This document shows positions 1 to 8,334 of a stretch of 64,000 nt of DNA, in pieces. The DNA is from Microbacterium marinilacus (GTDB taxonomy: Bacteria > Actinomycetota > Actinomycetes > Actinomycetales > Microbacteriaceae), in contig NZ_JAIJZW010000002.1 of NCBI RefSeq assembly GCF_019753765.1, positions 282,372-346,371 of the forward strand, read 5' to 3'. Each line of letters begins with the position of its first letter. The stretch's first letter is position 1. Below the pieces are notes generated by a model. That model searched no databases, was not told where the DNA came from, and saw only the letters and a list, made by a program, of their open reading frames with translations. The position numbers and the translations under genes were made by a program.

Positions 1-575
1 TCCCCGTTCCGATCATGGCCCTCTTCTTCGGCTGGCTGCCCCACAACGACGTGGCCTATGACTCGAGCGCCGTCTGGCTGCACATCGCGAGCGGTGTGCG
101 CGGCATCGCCGATCGCATGGGCCGCCTGGTGCCGGTGCTCGTGATCGCGGTGCCGGTGCTCGCGGTCGCCATCCCCGTCGCCACGGCCGCCTACGGGCGG
201 TGGGCCGCGCTGCCCGCTATCGTCGGCGTGGCGGTGAGCCTCTTCCTGGCGGGGCTCGGGCTCTCGAGCGTCGCATCCGTCGTGGCGCCGTACGCCGTCT
301 CCCGCCCGGGGGACAGCCCGTTCCAGCAGCCCCAGCGGTCGGAGTCGAGCGGTGTCGCGGCGCAGGCCGTCGTGATGATCGGCGCGCTGCTGCTGAGCGC
401 TCCCGCGCTGTGGCTGGGCTGGCTCACGGTGACCGACGACATCGGTCGCGCCTTCGCCACGATGTGGACGGGCATCGGCATCGGCGCCGGCGTGCTGGTG
501 GTCGGCCTCCTGCTCGGAGCCTGGCTCTTCGAGCGCCGCGACGTGCGGATCATGGAGTTCGCGGCCACGACGTGA
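1..575 (+). CDS. C-terminal part of a multi-pass membrane protein (partial)
   Basis: The reading frame is already open at the left edge, so only the last 190 residues are visible. They are strongly hydrophobic, with about four membrane segments separated by a short polar loop (PFQQPQRSESS), and end in the charged tail FERRDVRIMEF. The arrangement of long hydrophobic pairs and a short cytosolic C-tail resembles an ABC-2-type permease, but no diagnostic motif is visible and the N-terminal part is missing, so the family is inference. An ATG lies at 15 but is probably internal. The stop is 50 bp upstream of the next gene, which has its own promoter. Confidence 0.6.
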   Translation, partial: PVPIMALFFGWLPHNDVAYDSSAVWLHIASGVRGIADRMGRLVPVLVIAVPVLAVAIPVATAAYGRWAALPAIVGVAVSLFLAGLGLSSVASVVAPYAVSRPGDSPFQQPQRSESSGVAAQAVVMIGALLLSAPALWLGWLTVTDDIGRAFATMWTGIGIGAGVLVVGLLLGAWLFERRDVRIMEFAATT

Positions 576-625
576 GGCCCGCGAACCCGTGCCGGGAGGC
601 AGGCCCACCGCTAGACTCGGGGACC

Positions 626-892
626 ATGAGCACCCCTCTCGACACTCCTGGTGACGGCGGCACCGCCCTTCTCGATCGCGAGCTCGAGAAGCTCCTCGAA
701 GAGGAGGAGATCGAGCCGGGCGATCACGAGCGCTTCTCCCATTACGTCCAGAAGGAGAAGATCCTCGAGTCGGCGATCACGGGCAAGCCGGTTCGAGCGC
801 TGTGCGGCAAGAAGTGGACTCCCGGCCGCGATCCCGAGAAGTTCCCCGTGTGCCCCACCTGCAAGGAGATCTACGAGTCGCTGAACTCGTGA
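626..892 (+). CDS. DUF3039 family small zinc-ribbon-like protein
   Basis: An 88-residue acidic protein of unknown function, matching the actinobacterial DUF3039 family in length and layout. Residues 15-35 are a Glu-rich helix (LEKLLEEEEIEPGDHE), followed by a His/Tyr stretch. The C-terminal half carries RALCGKKW and the pair CPTC, so three cysteines plus a nearby His could bind zinc; metal binding is inferred. The start is set by a TAGACT hexamer at 612-617, eight bases before the ATG with no Shine-Dalgarno, which is the leaderless pattern common in this window. The gene is convergent with pncB. Confidence 0.85.
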   Translation: MSTPLDTPGDGGTALLDRELEKLLEEEEIEPGDHERFSHYVQKEKILESAITGKPVRALCGKKWTPGRDPEKFPVCPTCKEIYESLNS

Positions 893-934
893 TCTCCGGC
901 GCGTCCTGAGGCGCGAACGATCCCTGGGCGCCCG

Positions 935-2257
935 TCAGGCGTCGAGGTAGACCGTCGGGATGGCGGGGTCGGAGCGGCTGAGGGCGAGGGCGCGGATCGG
1001 CAGCTCCTCGCGGACGCGCAGGTGGTGCTTGCGCGCGGACTCGACGCCTGCCGCTCCCTCGTGGTCGGATACGGGCTCGCCGTCGACGACCAGCGGCACC
1101 TGGAGGGGGCGCGCGTCGGGGTGGTCCCCGGGCTGAGCGAGCTGCTCGAAGCCGTCGGCGATCTCGACGAGCTCCTGCGTCGCGACGCCGGCGTCCAGGC
1201 TGCGGAACGCGCTCTTCCTGCCGCCCTGCGAGCCCTTGCCCTCGGCGGTCTTGGCGACCGAGACCCATCCGCCCGCCGCGTCCTGGCGAGCCACGAGCTT
1301 GTAGACCATGCCCGCTGTCGGGTGTCCCGAGCCGGTCACGACCGAGGTGCCCACCCCGTAGGCGTCCACGGGCGAGGCGGCCAGGGCGGCGATGGCGTAC
1401 TCGTCCAGGTCGCTGGTCACGGTGATGCGCGTGCCGGTCGCTCCGAGAGCGTCGAGCTGGGCCCGCACGGTGGCGGCGACGGCCGGCAGGTCGCCGGAGT
1501 CGATGCGCACCCCGCCGAGGCCGGTGCCCGCGACGGCGATGGCCGTCTCCACGCCGCGCGCGATGTCGTAGGTGTCGACCAGCAGCGTGGTCTCCGGTCC
1601 GAGGGCCTCGACCTGCGCGCGGAACGCGTCCTCCTCGCTGTCGTGCAGCAGCGTCCACGAGTGCGCGGCGGTGCCCATGGTGGGGATGCCCCAGCGCCGG
1701 CCGGCCTCGAGATTGCTCGTCGCGCCGAACCCGGCGATGTAGGCCATGCGTGCAGCGGCGACCGCCGAGGACTCGCCGGCGCGCCGCGATCCCATCTCGG
1801 CCAACGGCCGGTCCCCGGCGGCGATGCTCATGCGGGCGGCCGCCGTCGCCACGGCGGAGTCGTGGTTCATGACGCTCAGGGCGACGGTCTCGAGGATCAC
1901 GGCGTCGGCGAAGCTGCCCTCGACCGTCAGGATCGGCGAGCCCGGGAAGTACAGCTCGCCCTCGCGATAGCCGGCGATGGACCCCTGGAAGCGGTACGAC
2001 TCCAGGTAGGCGACGGCCTCGGGGCTGACGACGTCCGCGTCGCGCAGGTAGCGCAGCTCGTCGTCGCCGAAGCGGAAGTCGCGCAGCAGGCCCAGCAGCC
2101 GGCCCGTGCCGCCCACCACCCCGAACCGGCGCCCCCCGGGCAGGCGGCGCGCGAACAGCTCGAACACGCAGTGCCGCGAGGCGGTGCCGTCACGCAGCGC
2201 GGCATCGAGCATCGTGAGCTCGTAGCGGTCGGTCAACAGGGCCGTCGAGGCACTCAT
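935..2257 (-). CDS. pncB: Nicotinate phosphoribosyltransferase
   Basis: Converts nicotinate and PRPP, coupled to ATP hydrolysis, to nicotinate mononucleotide in the cytosolic Preiss-Handler NAD salvage route. The 440-residue protein begins LLTDRYELTML, the usual NAPRTase opening. It carries the AEMGSRRAGESSAV segment and the GTAAHSW segment near residue 199, whose His is the phosphorylated residue of the family. RIDSGDL, which lines the phosphoribosyl site, and the GVGTSVVTG segment are also intact. A TAGTGT hexamer at 2265-2270 (minus strand) lies 7 nt before the ATG, suggesting a leaderless transcript. It is divergent from murI across 62 bp. Confidence 0.95.
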   Translation of the reverse strand: MSASTALLTDRYELTMLDAALRDGTASRHCVFELFARRLPGGRRFGVVGGTGRLLGLLRDFRFGDDELRYLRDADVVSPEAVAYLESYRFQGSIAGYREGELYFPGSPILTVEGSFADAVILETVALSVMNHDSAVATAAARMSIAAGDRPLAEMGSRRAGESSAVAAARMAYIAGFGATSNLEAGRRWGIPTMGTAAHSWTLLHDSEEDAFRAQVEALGPETTLLVDTYDIARGVETAIAVAGTGLGGVRIDSGDLPAVAATVRAQLDALGATGTRITVTSDLDEYAIAALAASPVDAYGVGTSVVTGSGHPTAGMVYKLVARQDAAGGWVSVAKTAEGKGSQGGRKSAFRSLDAGVATQELVEIADGFEQLAQPGDHPDARPLQVPLVVDGEPVSDHEGAAGVESARKHHLRVREELPIRALALSRSDPAIPTVYLDA

Positions 2258-2319
2258 AACGGCAACACTACTGCCGCCTCCCGGGCTCCCGGCGCAGCCG
2301 CCGGGTACGCTGGGACATC

Positions 2320-3162
2320 ATGAACGACGCGCCGATCGGCATCTTCGACTCCGGGGTCGGCGGCCTCACGGTGGCGCGCGCGATCGGCGATCAGCTGCCG
2401 CGCGAGTCGATGCTCTACATCGGCGACACCGCGCACTCTCCCTACGGCCCGAAGCCCATCGCGGACGTGCGCCGTTATGCGCTCGAGGTGCTCGACACCC
2501 TGGTGGATCAGGGCGTCAAGATGCTGGTGATCGCGTGCAACACGGCGTCGGCGGCCATGCTCAGGGACGCCCGCGAGCGGTACTCGGTGCCGGTCGTCGA
2601 GGTGATCGGGCCCGCCGTCCGAACGGCGATGTCGACCACTCGCAACGGGCGCATCGGGGTGATCGGGACGGTCGGGACGATCGGGTCCGGCGCCTACCAG
2701 GACATGCTCGAGGTGAACCCCGGCATCGAGGTCTTCACGGCCGCATGCCCGCGGTTCGTCGAGTTCGTGGAGGCGGGGGACACCGACTCGCCCCAGGTGC
2801 TCGCCGCAGCGGAGCAGTACCTCGCCCCGCTGCGTGACGCCGGGGTCGACACGCTCGTGCTCGGCTGCACCCACTATCCGTTCCTCAAGGGCGCGATCAG
2901 CTACGTGATGGGCCCCGACGTCTCGCTCGTCTCCAGCGACTCCGAGACCGCGAAGGACGTCTACCGCCAGCTGGTCGGTCGTGACCTGCTCGCCGGCCCG
3001 ACGGCGACGCCCCGGCACGAGTACGAGGCGACGGGAGCGGCCACGCAGGACTTCATCGTGCTCGCCAACCGCCTGCTCGGCCGGGAGGTGCGCGACGTGC
3101 GCCTCGTGCGCACGGGCGCCATCGACCTGAGCACGCTGTCCTCCGGGCACGCGTCCGGCTGA
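2320..3162 (+). CDS. murI: Glutamate racemase
   Basis: Interconverts L- and D-glutamate to supply D-Glu for peptidoglycan. The 280-residue protein has the family opening [15 protein letters not shown], the first catalytic Cys at residue 73 in ACNTAS, and the second at residue 183 in GCTHYP, followed by SSDSETA. Both acid/base cysteines are intact and the length is usual. TACGCT at 2306-2311 lies 8 nt before the ATG, so the transcript is probably leaderless. It heads a plus-strand run with rph and rdgB, a common actinobacterial order; the 81-bp gap to rph contains a short direct repeat (CACCATCAGACG). Confidence 0.96.
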   Translation: MNDAPIGIFDSGVGGLTVARAIGDQLPRESMLYIGDTAHSPYGPKPIADVRRYALEVLDTLVDQGVKMLVIACNTASAAMLRDARERYSVPVVEVIGPAVRTAMSTTRNGRIGVIGTVGTIGSGAYQDMLEVNPGIEVFTAACPRFVEFVEAGDTDSPQVLAAAEQYLAPLRDAGVDTLVLGCTHYPFLKGAISYVMGPDVSLVSSDSETAKDVYRQLVGRDLLAGPTATPRHEYEATGAATQDFIVLANRLLGREVRDVRLVRTGAIDLSTLSSGHASG

Positions 3163-3243
3163 GCGGCCGGGCACCGCGCCCGCTCCGACTCCGACGCAGA
3201 CAAGACCATCAGACGCCACACCATCAGACGGAACAGGGATCCC

Positions 3244-3981
3244 ATGACCACGACCCGCGCCGACGGCCGCACCCCCGACCAGCTGCGACCCATCACCATC
3301 GAGAGGGGATGGAGCAGCCAGGCCGAGGGGTCGGCGCTCATCAGCTTCGGCGGCACGAAGGTGCTGTGCACCGCGTCGTTCACGGGCGGCGTGCCGCGCT
3401 GGCTGACGGGCAAGGGCAAGGGGTGGGTCACCGCGGAGTACGCGATGCTGCCGCGCGCGACGAACTCGCGGGGCGACCGCGAGAGCGTCAAGGGACGGAT
3501 CGGCGGGCGCACGCACGAGATCTCCCGCCTGATCGGACGCGCGCTCCGCGCCGTCGTGGACACCAAGGCGCTGGGGGAGAACACCATCGTCATCGACTGC
3601 GACGTGCTGCAGGCCGACGGCGGGACGCGCACCGCGGCGATCACCGGCGCCTACGTCGCGCTCGCCGACGCGATCGAGTGGGGTCGTGAGAAGAAGTTCA
3701 TCGCGCAGCGCTCGCAGGTGCTGAGCGACTCCGTGGCCGCGGTCTCCGTGGGGATCATCGACGGCGTCCCGATGCTCGATCTGCCGTACGTCGAGGATGT
3801 GCGCGCCGAGACCGACATGAATGTCGTCGTCACCGGCGGCGGCAAGTTCGTCGAGGTGCAGGGCACGGCCGAGGGGGCGCCGTTCGACAAGGCCGAGCTC
3901 GACGCGCTGCTCGCGCTCGCCGTCGCGGGCGCCGCCGAGCTGCGCGAGCACCAGCTCGCGGCGCTGGGACGGGACGCCTGA
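3244..3981 (+). CDS. rph: Ribonuclease PH
   Basis: Phosphorolytic 3'-5' exoribonuclease that trims tRNA 3' ends. The 245-residue protein covers the complete RNase PH fold: the N-terminal [10 protein letters not shown] motif, the basic stretch [23 protein letters not shown] that binds RNA and phosphate (read here as two adjoining motifs), and the acidic active-site segment [21 protein letters not shown] in the middle third. The C-terminal [13 protein letters not shown] is typical. It is followed after 2 nt by rdgB, a near-universal pairing in bacteria that suggests co-transcription and translational coupling. Confidence 0.96.
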   Translation: MTTTRADGRTPDQLRPITIERGWSSQAEGSALISFGGTKVLCTASFTGGVPRWLTGKGKGWVTAEYAMLPRATNSRGDRESVKGRIGGRTHEISRLIGRALRAVVDTKALGENTIVIDCDVLQADGGTRTAAITGAYVALADAIEWGREKKFIAQRSQVLSDSVAAVSVGIIDGVPMLDLPYVEDVRAETDMNVVVTGGGKFVEVQGTAEGAPFDKAELDALLALAVAGAAELREHQLAALGRDA

Positions 3982-3983
3982 GC

Positions 3984-4577
3984 ATGGCGCAGGTCGTGCT
4001 CGCGACGCACAACCCGCACAAGGTGGCGGAGTTCCAGGCCATCGTCGCTCGCGTCCGTCCCGATCTCGAGGTGGTCTCCTACGACGGCCCGGAGCCGGTG
4101 GAGGACGGCACGACGTTCGCCGAGAACGCGCTGATCAAGGCGCGTGCCGCGGCTGCTCACACCGGCCTCGTGGCGCTCGCCGACGACTCGGGAGTGTGCG
4201 TGGACGTCCTCGGCGGCTCTCCCGGAGTGTTCTCGGCCTACTGGGCCGGGCACGCCAAGGACGACCGGGCGAACCTCGCCCTGCTGCTCGACCAGATCTC
4301 CGACATCCGTGATCCGCACCGCGGCGCGCACTACAACTCGACCATCGCGCTCGTGACGCCGGACGGCCGGGAGCACACCGTCGAGGGACTGTGGCCCGGG
4401 CGCCTCGCGGAGGCGCCGCGTGGTGACGCCGGCTTCGGCTACGACCCCGTCTTCGTCCCCGCCGAGCCGGCGGGCGACGAGCGGACGGTCGCCGAATGGA
4501 GCGCCGAGGAGAAGAACGCGGTCTCGCACCGCGCCCGGGCGTTCGCCGCGCTCGAGCCGCTGCTCGCCTCGATCTGA
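3984..4577 (+). CDS. rdgB: dITP/XTP pyrophosphatase (RdgB/HAM1 family)
   Basis: Hydrolyses non-canonical purine nucleoside triphosphates (ITP, dITP, XTP) to monophosphates, cleansing the nucleotide pool. The 197-residue protein has the substrate-binding opening ATHNPHKVAEF at residues 7-16, the metal/base segment LADDSGVCVDVL, YWAGH, and the diagnostic FGYDPVF followed by the MaoC-like HRARAF C-terminus. Length and motif order match the family. The ATG is 2 nt after the rph stop, so it probably depends on ribosomes arriving from rph. Confidence 0.95.
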   Translation: MAQVVLATHNPHKVAEFQAIVARVRPDLEVVSYDGPEPVEDGTTFAENALIKARAAAAHTGLVALADDSGVCVDVLGGSPGVFSAYWAGHAKDDRANLALLLDQISDIRDPHRGAHYNSTIALVTPDGREHTVEGLWPGRLAEAPRGDAGFGYDPVFVPAEPAGDERTVAEWSAEEKNAVSHRARAFAALEPLLASI

Positions 4578-4632
4578 GCGTCGACCGCCGCACGAGCGGG
4601 CAGCCGTCCGCGGCGACGCCGCGAACGAGTGC

Positions 4633-5262
4633 TCAGTGGACGACGGCGAGGAGCACGCCGACGATCACGAAGAGCGTGCCGAAGAGGCGGTTCAGCAGAC
4701 GCTGTCCGGAGGTGTGCGCGGTGAGTCGCGCGAGGCCCCGAGCCGCCGTCGCGAAGACGCCCCACATCACCACGATGTCGACCGCGACCACCGTCGCCGT
4801 CAGCACCAGGTACTGCGTGAGCAGCGGCAGGTCCGGGCGGACGAACTGTGGGACGAAGGCGACGAAGAACACGATCGCCTTCGGGTTCGTGAGGTTCACC
4901 AGGAGCCCGCGCCGGAACATCGGCCACGCGCGCTCGCGCAGCGGCACCGCCACCACGCCGTCGTCCTCCACCACGGTCGGCCGCGCGAGGAACTGCCGCA
5001 CGCCGAGCAGGATCAGGTAGGCGGCGCCCGCATACCGGATCACCTCGAACAGCACGGGCGAGGCCGCCACCAAGGCTCCCAGCCCCGCCGCGACGATCGC
5101 GACGTGGACGACCAGGGCCGTCTGCTGGCCGAGGATTCCCCAGATCGCACGACGCCACCCCGATGCGATGGAGTTCGCCATCGTGTTGACGGCGCCCGCG
5201 CCGGGCGTCAGCGAGATGATCACGCTCGCGCCGAGCAGGGCCAACCAGAGCGTGGGCGACAC
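4633..5262 (-). CDS. LysE-family amino-acid exporter
   Basis: A 209-residue inner-membrane protein with about six hydrophobic segments and the family signature SLTPGAGAVNTM near the N-terminus, followed by GWRRAIWGILG. LysE/RhtB proteins export amino acids such as lysine, threonine or homoserine; the substrate here cannot be read. An upstream ATG exists at 5304, but GTG at 5262 fits better: TAGCAT at 5271-5276 lies 8 nt before it and the protein then starts directly at VSPTLWLALLG. It is convergent with rdgB and divergent from the guanidine-riboswitch/SMR unit. Confidence 0.88.
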   Translation of the reverse strand: MSPTLWLALLGASVIISLTPGAGAVNTMANSIASGWRRAIWGILGQQTALVVHVAIVAAGLGALVAASPVLFEVIRYAGAAYLILLGVRQFLARPTVVEDDGVVAVPLRERAWPMFRRGLLVNLTNPKAIVFFVAFVPQFVRPDLPLLTQYLVLTATVVAVDIVVMWGVFATAARGLARLTAHTSGQRLLNRLFGTLFVIVGVLLAVVH

Positions 5263-5413
5263 AACAACCGATGCTAGGGCGTGCCCGCCGACACCCGGGC
5301 GCATGTGACGGTGCGTTCTCTGTCAGGCGTCTTTCATCGTCGTCCGGTCCGCCGGCTGCCCGGGATCTGTTCAGGCACCCGGGGCACAATGAGGGCAGAG
5401 CCCGTCAGCGGCT

Positions 5414-5455
5414 CCCGGACGATGGTCAAGTACCCGGTGCGCGACAAGACTTGCC
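5414..5455 (+). promoter_or_regulatory. Guanidine-III riboswitch (ykkC-III)
   Basis: The 42-nt segment reproduces the compact guanidine-III pseudoknot. CCGGAC at 5415-5420 matches the conserved 5' box; CCGG 5415-5418 can pair with CCGG 5434-5437. The second helix joins GG/CAAGT (5424-5425, 5427-5431, one bulged T) to ACTTG/CC (5449-5455), with the conserved ACAAGAC motif at 5444-5450 between. The actinobacterial class typically has GTACCCGGT, seen here at 5430-5438. The second helix ends 1-2 nt before the AAGGAG Shine-Dalgarno (5457-5462), so ligand-dependent control of translation is likely. Class assignment is from recalled consensus, not a covariance search. Confidence 0.85.
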
Positions 5456-5468
5456 GAAGGAGCAAGCC

Positions 5469-6230
5469 ATGTCCTGGATCGTCCTCGTCGTGTCCGGTGT
5501 CCTCGAGGCCGTGTGGGCCACGGCCCTCGGCAAGTCCGAGGGGTTCACGAAGCCCGTTCCGTCGGTGGTTTTCGCCGTCGGTCTGCTGGCGAGCATGGCC
5601 GGGCTCGCCTGGGCCATGCGGGACATCCCGACCGGTACCGCCTACGCCGTATGGGTCGGGATCGGCGCCTCGCTCACGGTCGTCTACGCGATGGTGACCG
5701 GCGACGAGTCGGTCTCGTGGCTGAAGGTGCTGCTGATCCTGGGTCTCGTCGGCTGCGTGGTCGGCCTCAAGCTCGTCGGCGACGGCGAGCACTGGGCCCG
5801 AGACGCCGAGCTGCCGGGCCGTCACGCCTCGCGTGCGACCTCGGCCGGGCTCTTGTCGGAGCGGAGACCCCGCCACCGGGCCTGGCGCAGGTTTCCGCCG
5901 GGCGTCCACTCGGCGAACTCGACCTCGCCCACGAGCTCGGGCCGCACCCAGAGCGCCTCGCGCGCGTCGGCTGCGGGCACGCCGTGCAACGGGCTCTCTT
6001 CCACGCGCAGCGGCTCGAGCATCGTTCCCAGCTGCCGCAGCGCGCGGTCGCTGAACCCGGTGCCCACCCGGCCGACGTACCGCAGCCCGTCGTCGTCCGG
6101 CACGCCCAGCAGCAGGGAGCCGATGGAGCCCGAGCGACCGCCTTTCCCGGGGCGGATGCCGCCGATCACGACCTCCTGGGTGCGGGTCAGCTTGAGCTTC
6201 GTCCAGCGCTCGGAGCGGCCCGCGCGGTAG
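5469..6230 (+). CDS. gdx: SMR-family guanidinium exporter (Gdx/SugE type) with a run-on 3' frame
   Basis: Residues 1-107 are a complete small multidrug resistance protein with four membrane segments. The first helix carries GVLEAVWATALGKSEGF, whose Glu (E13) is the essential proton/substrate carboxylate and whose W/A pattern is typical of guanidinium exporters; PTGTAYAVWVGIGA is the second hallmark. The upstream guanidine-III riboswitch supports guanidinium export as the job. The oddity is the end: no stop follows the fourth helix. The frame stays open to 6230 (253 codons before the stop), giving a low-complexity tail that lies antisense to the last 409 bp of ligD. The tail has no recognisable fold. 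AAGGAG at 5457-5462 serves the ATG. Confidence 0.8.
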   Translation: MSWIVLVVSGVLEAVWATALGKSEGFTKPVPSVVFAVGLLASMAGLAWAMRDIPTGTAYAVWVGIGASLTVVYAMVTGDESVSWLKVLLILGLVGCVVGLKLVGDGEHWARDAELPGRHASRATSAGLLSERRPRHRAWRRFPPGVHSANSTSPTSSGRTQSASRASAAGTPCNGLSSTRSGSSIVPSCRSARSLNPVPTRPTYRSPSSSGTPSSREPMEPERPPFPGRMPPITTSWVRVSLSFVQRSERPAR

Positions 6231-8257
6231 GTCGAGCGCGGGTCCTTCGCCACCACGCCCTCGAGCCCGTGCTCACGGGCGATCGCGAGCGCCTCGTCGA
6301 GGTCGTCGAAGACCGGCGGCACGTCGACCGCGGCGCCTGCGCCCTCGGCGATCCGCTCCAGCACCTCGCGTCGAGCGGCGAGGGGCCGTCGCGCCAGGTC
6401 GGCGCCGTCGGCGGCGAGCACGTCGAACAGATAGAGGCGCACCGGGGTGCGCCGCGCCTCGGCAGCCACCTCCGCGGCCTTCGTCAGATGCATCCTGTTC
6501 TGCAGCAGCGCGAAGCTCGGCCGGCCTCGGCCGTCCAGGGCCACCACCTCGCCGTCGACGACCGCATCGGCTGCCTCCAGCGACACGGCGCCCGGGGCCG
6601 TCAGCTCCGGATAACGATCGGTGATGTCGGCACCGCTGCGGGCGAACAGGCGCAGGCGGCCGTCCGCCCAGACGCCGAGCGCGCGCACCCCGTCCCACTT
6701 CATCTCCACCCAGTCGGCCGCGCCCGTCGACGCCACGAGCCCCGGTGTGGAGGACGTCGCAAGCATGGGCTTCGGCGAGGCGATCCGCCCATCCGGCGAT
6801 GTGACGTCCTCCACGTCGTCAGCTGCCGGTGCCGGGGCAGATCCGTCATGCTCTCGGAAGACCTGACGCTCCCTCCCCTGCGACTTGGTGCGGTGCAGCA
6901 GCCACTGCGACTTCTCGCCGCTGCCGGTCGTCCGGATCAGTGCGAGGCGAACGCCGCCGTCGAGAGGCCCGCCGGCCCGGCCGTGCAGCGTGAAGATGAC
7001 CTCGTCGTCCCGCCACTTCTCCAACTCGAACGACCCGTCGTCCCAGATGTCCATGTGCCCGGCGCCGTATTCCCCTTTCGGAATGTCGCCCTCGAACGAC
7101 GCATACGACAGCGGATGGTCCTCGGTCTGCACCGCCAGGTGATTGCGACCGCTGATCTCGGGCACGCCCTTCGGCACCGCCCAGCTGGCCAGCACGCCGT
7201 CTCGCTCGAGCCGCAGGTCGAAGTGCAGGCGCCGAGCCTGGTGGCGCTGGATCACGAAGCGCGATCCGTGCGACGCGTCCGCCGGGTCGCCGGGCATCGG
7301 CTCAGGTGTGCGCGAGGCGTCGCGCTTGGCGACGTACGTCGCGAGCGCCGTCGCGGAGGGCTCGCCCGGAGGCGCAGGGTCGAGGGCCGCCAGCGGGTCG
7401 CCCATCCGCTCGACGCGCTCGAGCACCTCGTCGAAGCGCAGCTGCCGCAGGTCGGGGTCGTCGAGCTCGTCCCACGTGCGCGGGGCCGCGACCCAGGGCT
7501 GCGACCGGCCTCGCAGCGAATACGGGGCGATCGTGGTCTTCTTGCCGTTGTTCTGGCTCCAGTCGACGAGCACGCGGTCGGGGCGAGCCGACTTGCTCAT
7601 CGAGCTGACGACGAGGTCGGGATGATCCGCCTCGAGGGCCTGGGCGAGAGCCTTCGCGACGGCCGACACCTGGGCGCTCGTCTGCGATCCGGGCAGACGG
7701 GCATAGAGGTGCAGGCCCTTGCTGCCGCTCGTGACGGGCTGCGGATCCAGGCCCATGCCGGCCAGGATCGAGCGCGCGAGCCGGGCGACCTCGGCGCACT
7801 CGGGCAGCCCCGCACCGGGGCCCGGGTCGAGGTCGAGCACCAGCCGGTCCGGGCACAACGGCTCGCCGTCGGCGCCGAAGCGCCACTGCGGCACGTGCAG
7901 CTCGAGGCTCGCCACCTGAGCGAGGTACACGAGCGCGGCGGCCTCGTCGGCGAGCGGGTACGCCTTGGGGCCCGTGGAGTGGCGGATCGTCTGCCGCGGC
8001 AGCCAGTCGGGCGCCCCGCGCTCGAGGTCCTTGGCGAAGAAGGACGGCAGCGGGGAGTCGGCGGTGCCGACGCCCTCCACCCAGCGCTTGCGGGTCACGG
8101 GCCGGCCGGCGACGTGGGGCAGCAGTACCGGAGCGATCCGCGACATGTAGCCGATCACCTCGCCCTTGGTGGTTCCCGTCTCGGGGTAGAGCACCTTGTC
8201 GAGGTTCGTGACGCGCAGGCGACGGCCGCCCACACGCACCACCTGCTCACCCGTCAT
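5822..8257 (-). CDS. ligD: Multifunctional NHEJ ligase LigD (polymerase - phosphoesterase - ATP ligase)
   Basis: Fills, trims and seals double-strand breaks together with Ku. The order in the 811 residues is polymerase/primase, phosphoesterase, ligase, as in mycobacterial LigD. The polymerase domain (about 1-290) has the catalytic DLDP near residue 143, SGSKGLHLY, and the third acid in LVDWSQNN. The phosphoesterase domain (about 330-480) has LHFDLRLE and GEYGAGHMDIWDDG. The ligase domain carries EMKWDGVR with the nucleotidyl Lys near 520, then VDGEVVALD and an OB-fold C-terminus. TAGCCT at 8266-8271 (minus strand) lies just before the ATG, suggesting a leaderless transcript. It is divergent from ku across 77 bp. 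Confidence 0.95.
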   Translation of the reverse strand: MTGEQVVRVGGRRLRVTNLDKVLYPETGTTKGEVIGYMSRIAPVLLPHVAGRPVTRKRWVEGVGTADSPLPSFFAKDLERGAPDWLPRQTIRHSTGPKAYPLADEAAALVYLAQVASLELHVPQWRFGADGEPLCPDRLVLDLDPGPGAGLPECAEVARLARSILAGMGLDPQPVTSGSKGLHLYARLPGSQTSAQVSAVAKALAQALEADHPDLVVSSMSKSARPDRVLVDWSQNNGKKTTIAPYSLRGRSQPWVAAPRTWDELDDPDLRQLRFDEVLERVERMGDPLAALDPAPPGEPSATALATYVAKRDASRTPEPMPGDPADASHGSRFVIQRHQARRLHFDLRLERDGVLASWAVPKGVPEISGRNHLAVQTEDHPLSYASFEGDIPKGEYGAGHMDIWDDGSFELEKWRDDEVIFTLHGRAGGPLDGGVRLALIRTTGSGEKSQWLLHRTKSQGRERQVFREHDGSAPAPAADDVEDVTSPDGRIASPKPMLATSSTPGLVASTGAADWVEMKWDGVRALGVWADGRLRLFARSGADITDRYPELTAPGAVSLEAADAVVDGEVVALDGRGRPSFALLQNRMHLTKAAEVAAEARRTPVRLYLFDVLAADGADLARRPLAARREVLERIAEGAGAAVDVPPVFDDLDEALAIAREHGLEGVVAKDPRSTYRAGRSERWTKLKLTRTQEVVIGGIRPGKGGRSGSIGSLLLGVPDDDGLRYVGRVGTGFSDRALRQLGTMLEPLRVEESPLHGVPAADAREALWVRPELVGEVEFAEWTPGGNLRQARWRGLRSDKSPAEVAREA

Positions 8258-8334
8258 GCCGACAGGCTATTCGGCCGATCCGCCCCGAAATCAAGCCCCT
8301 GGTCGAGCCGCACGCGCTGGTGTTCACTGGCCCC

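Noticed and set aside
8320..8334. GTG start for ku
   Set aside because: It adds five residues absent from the conserved Ku opening; ATG 8335 fits the family.
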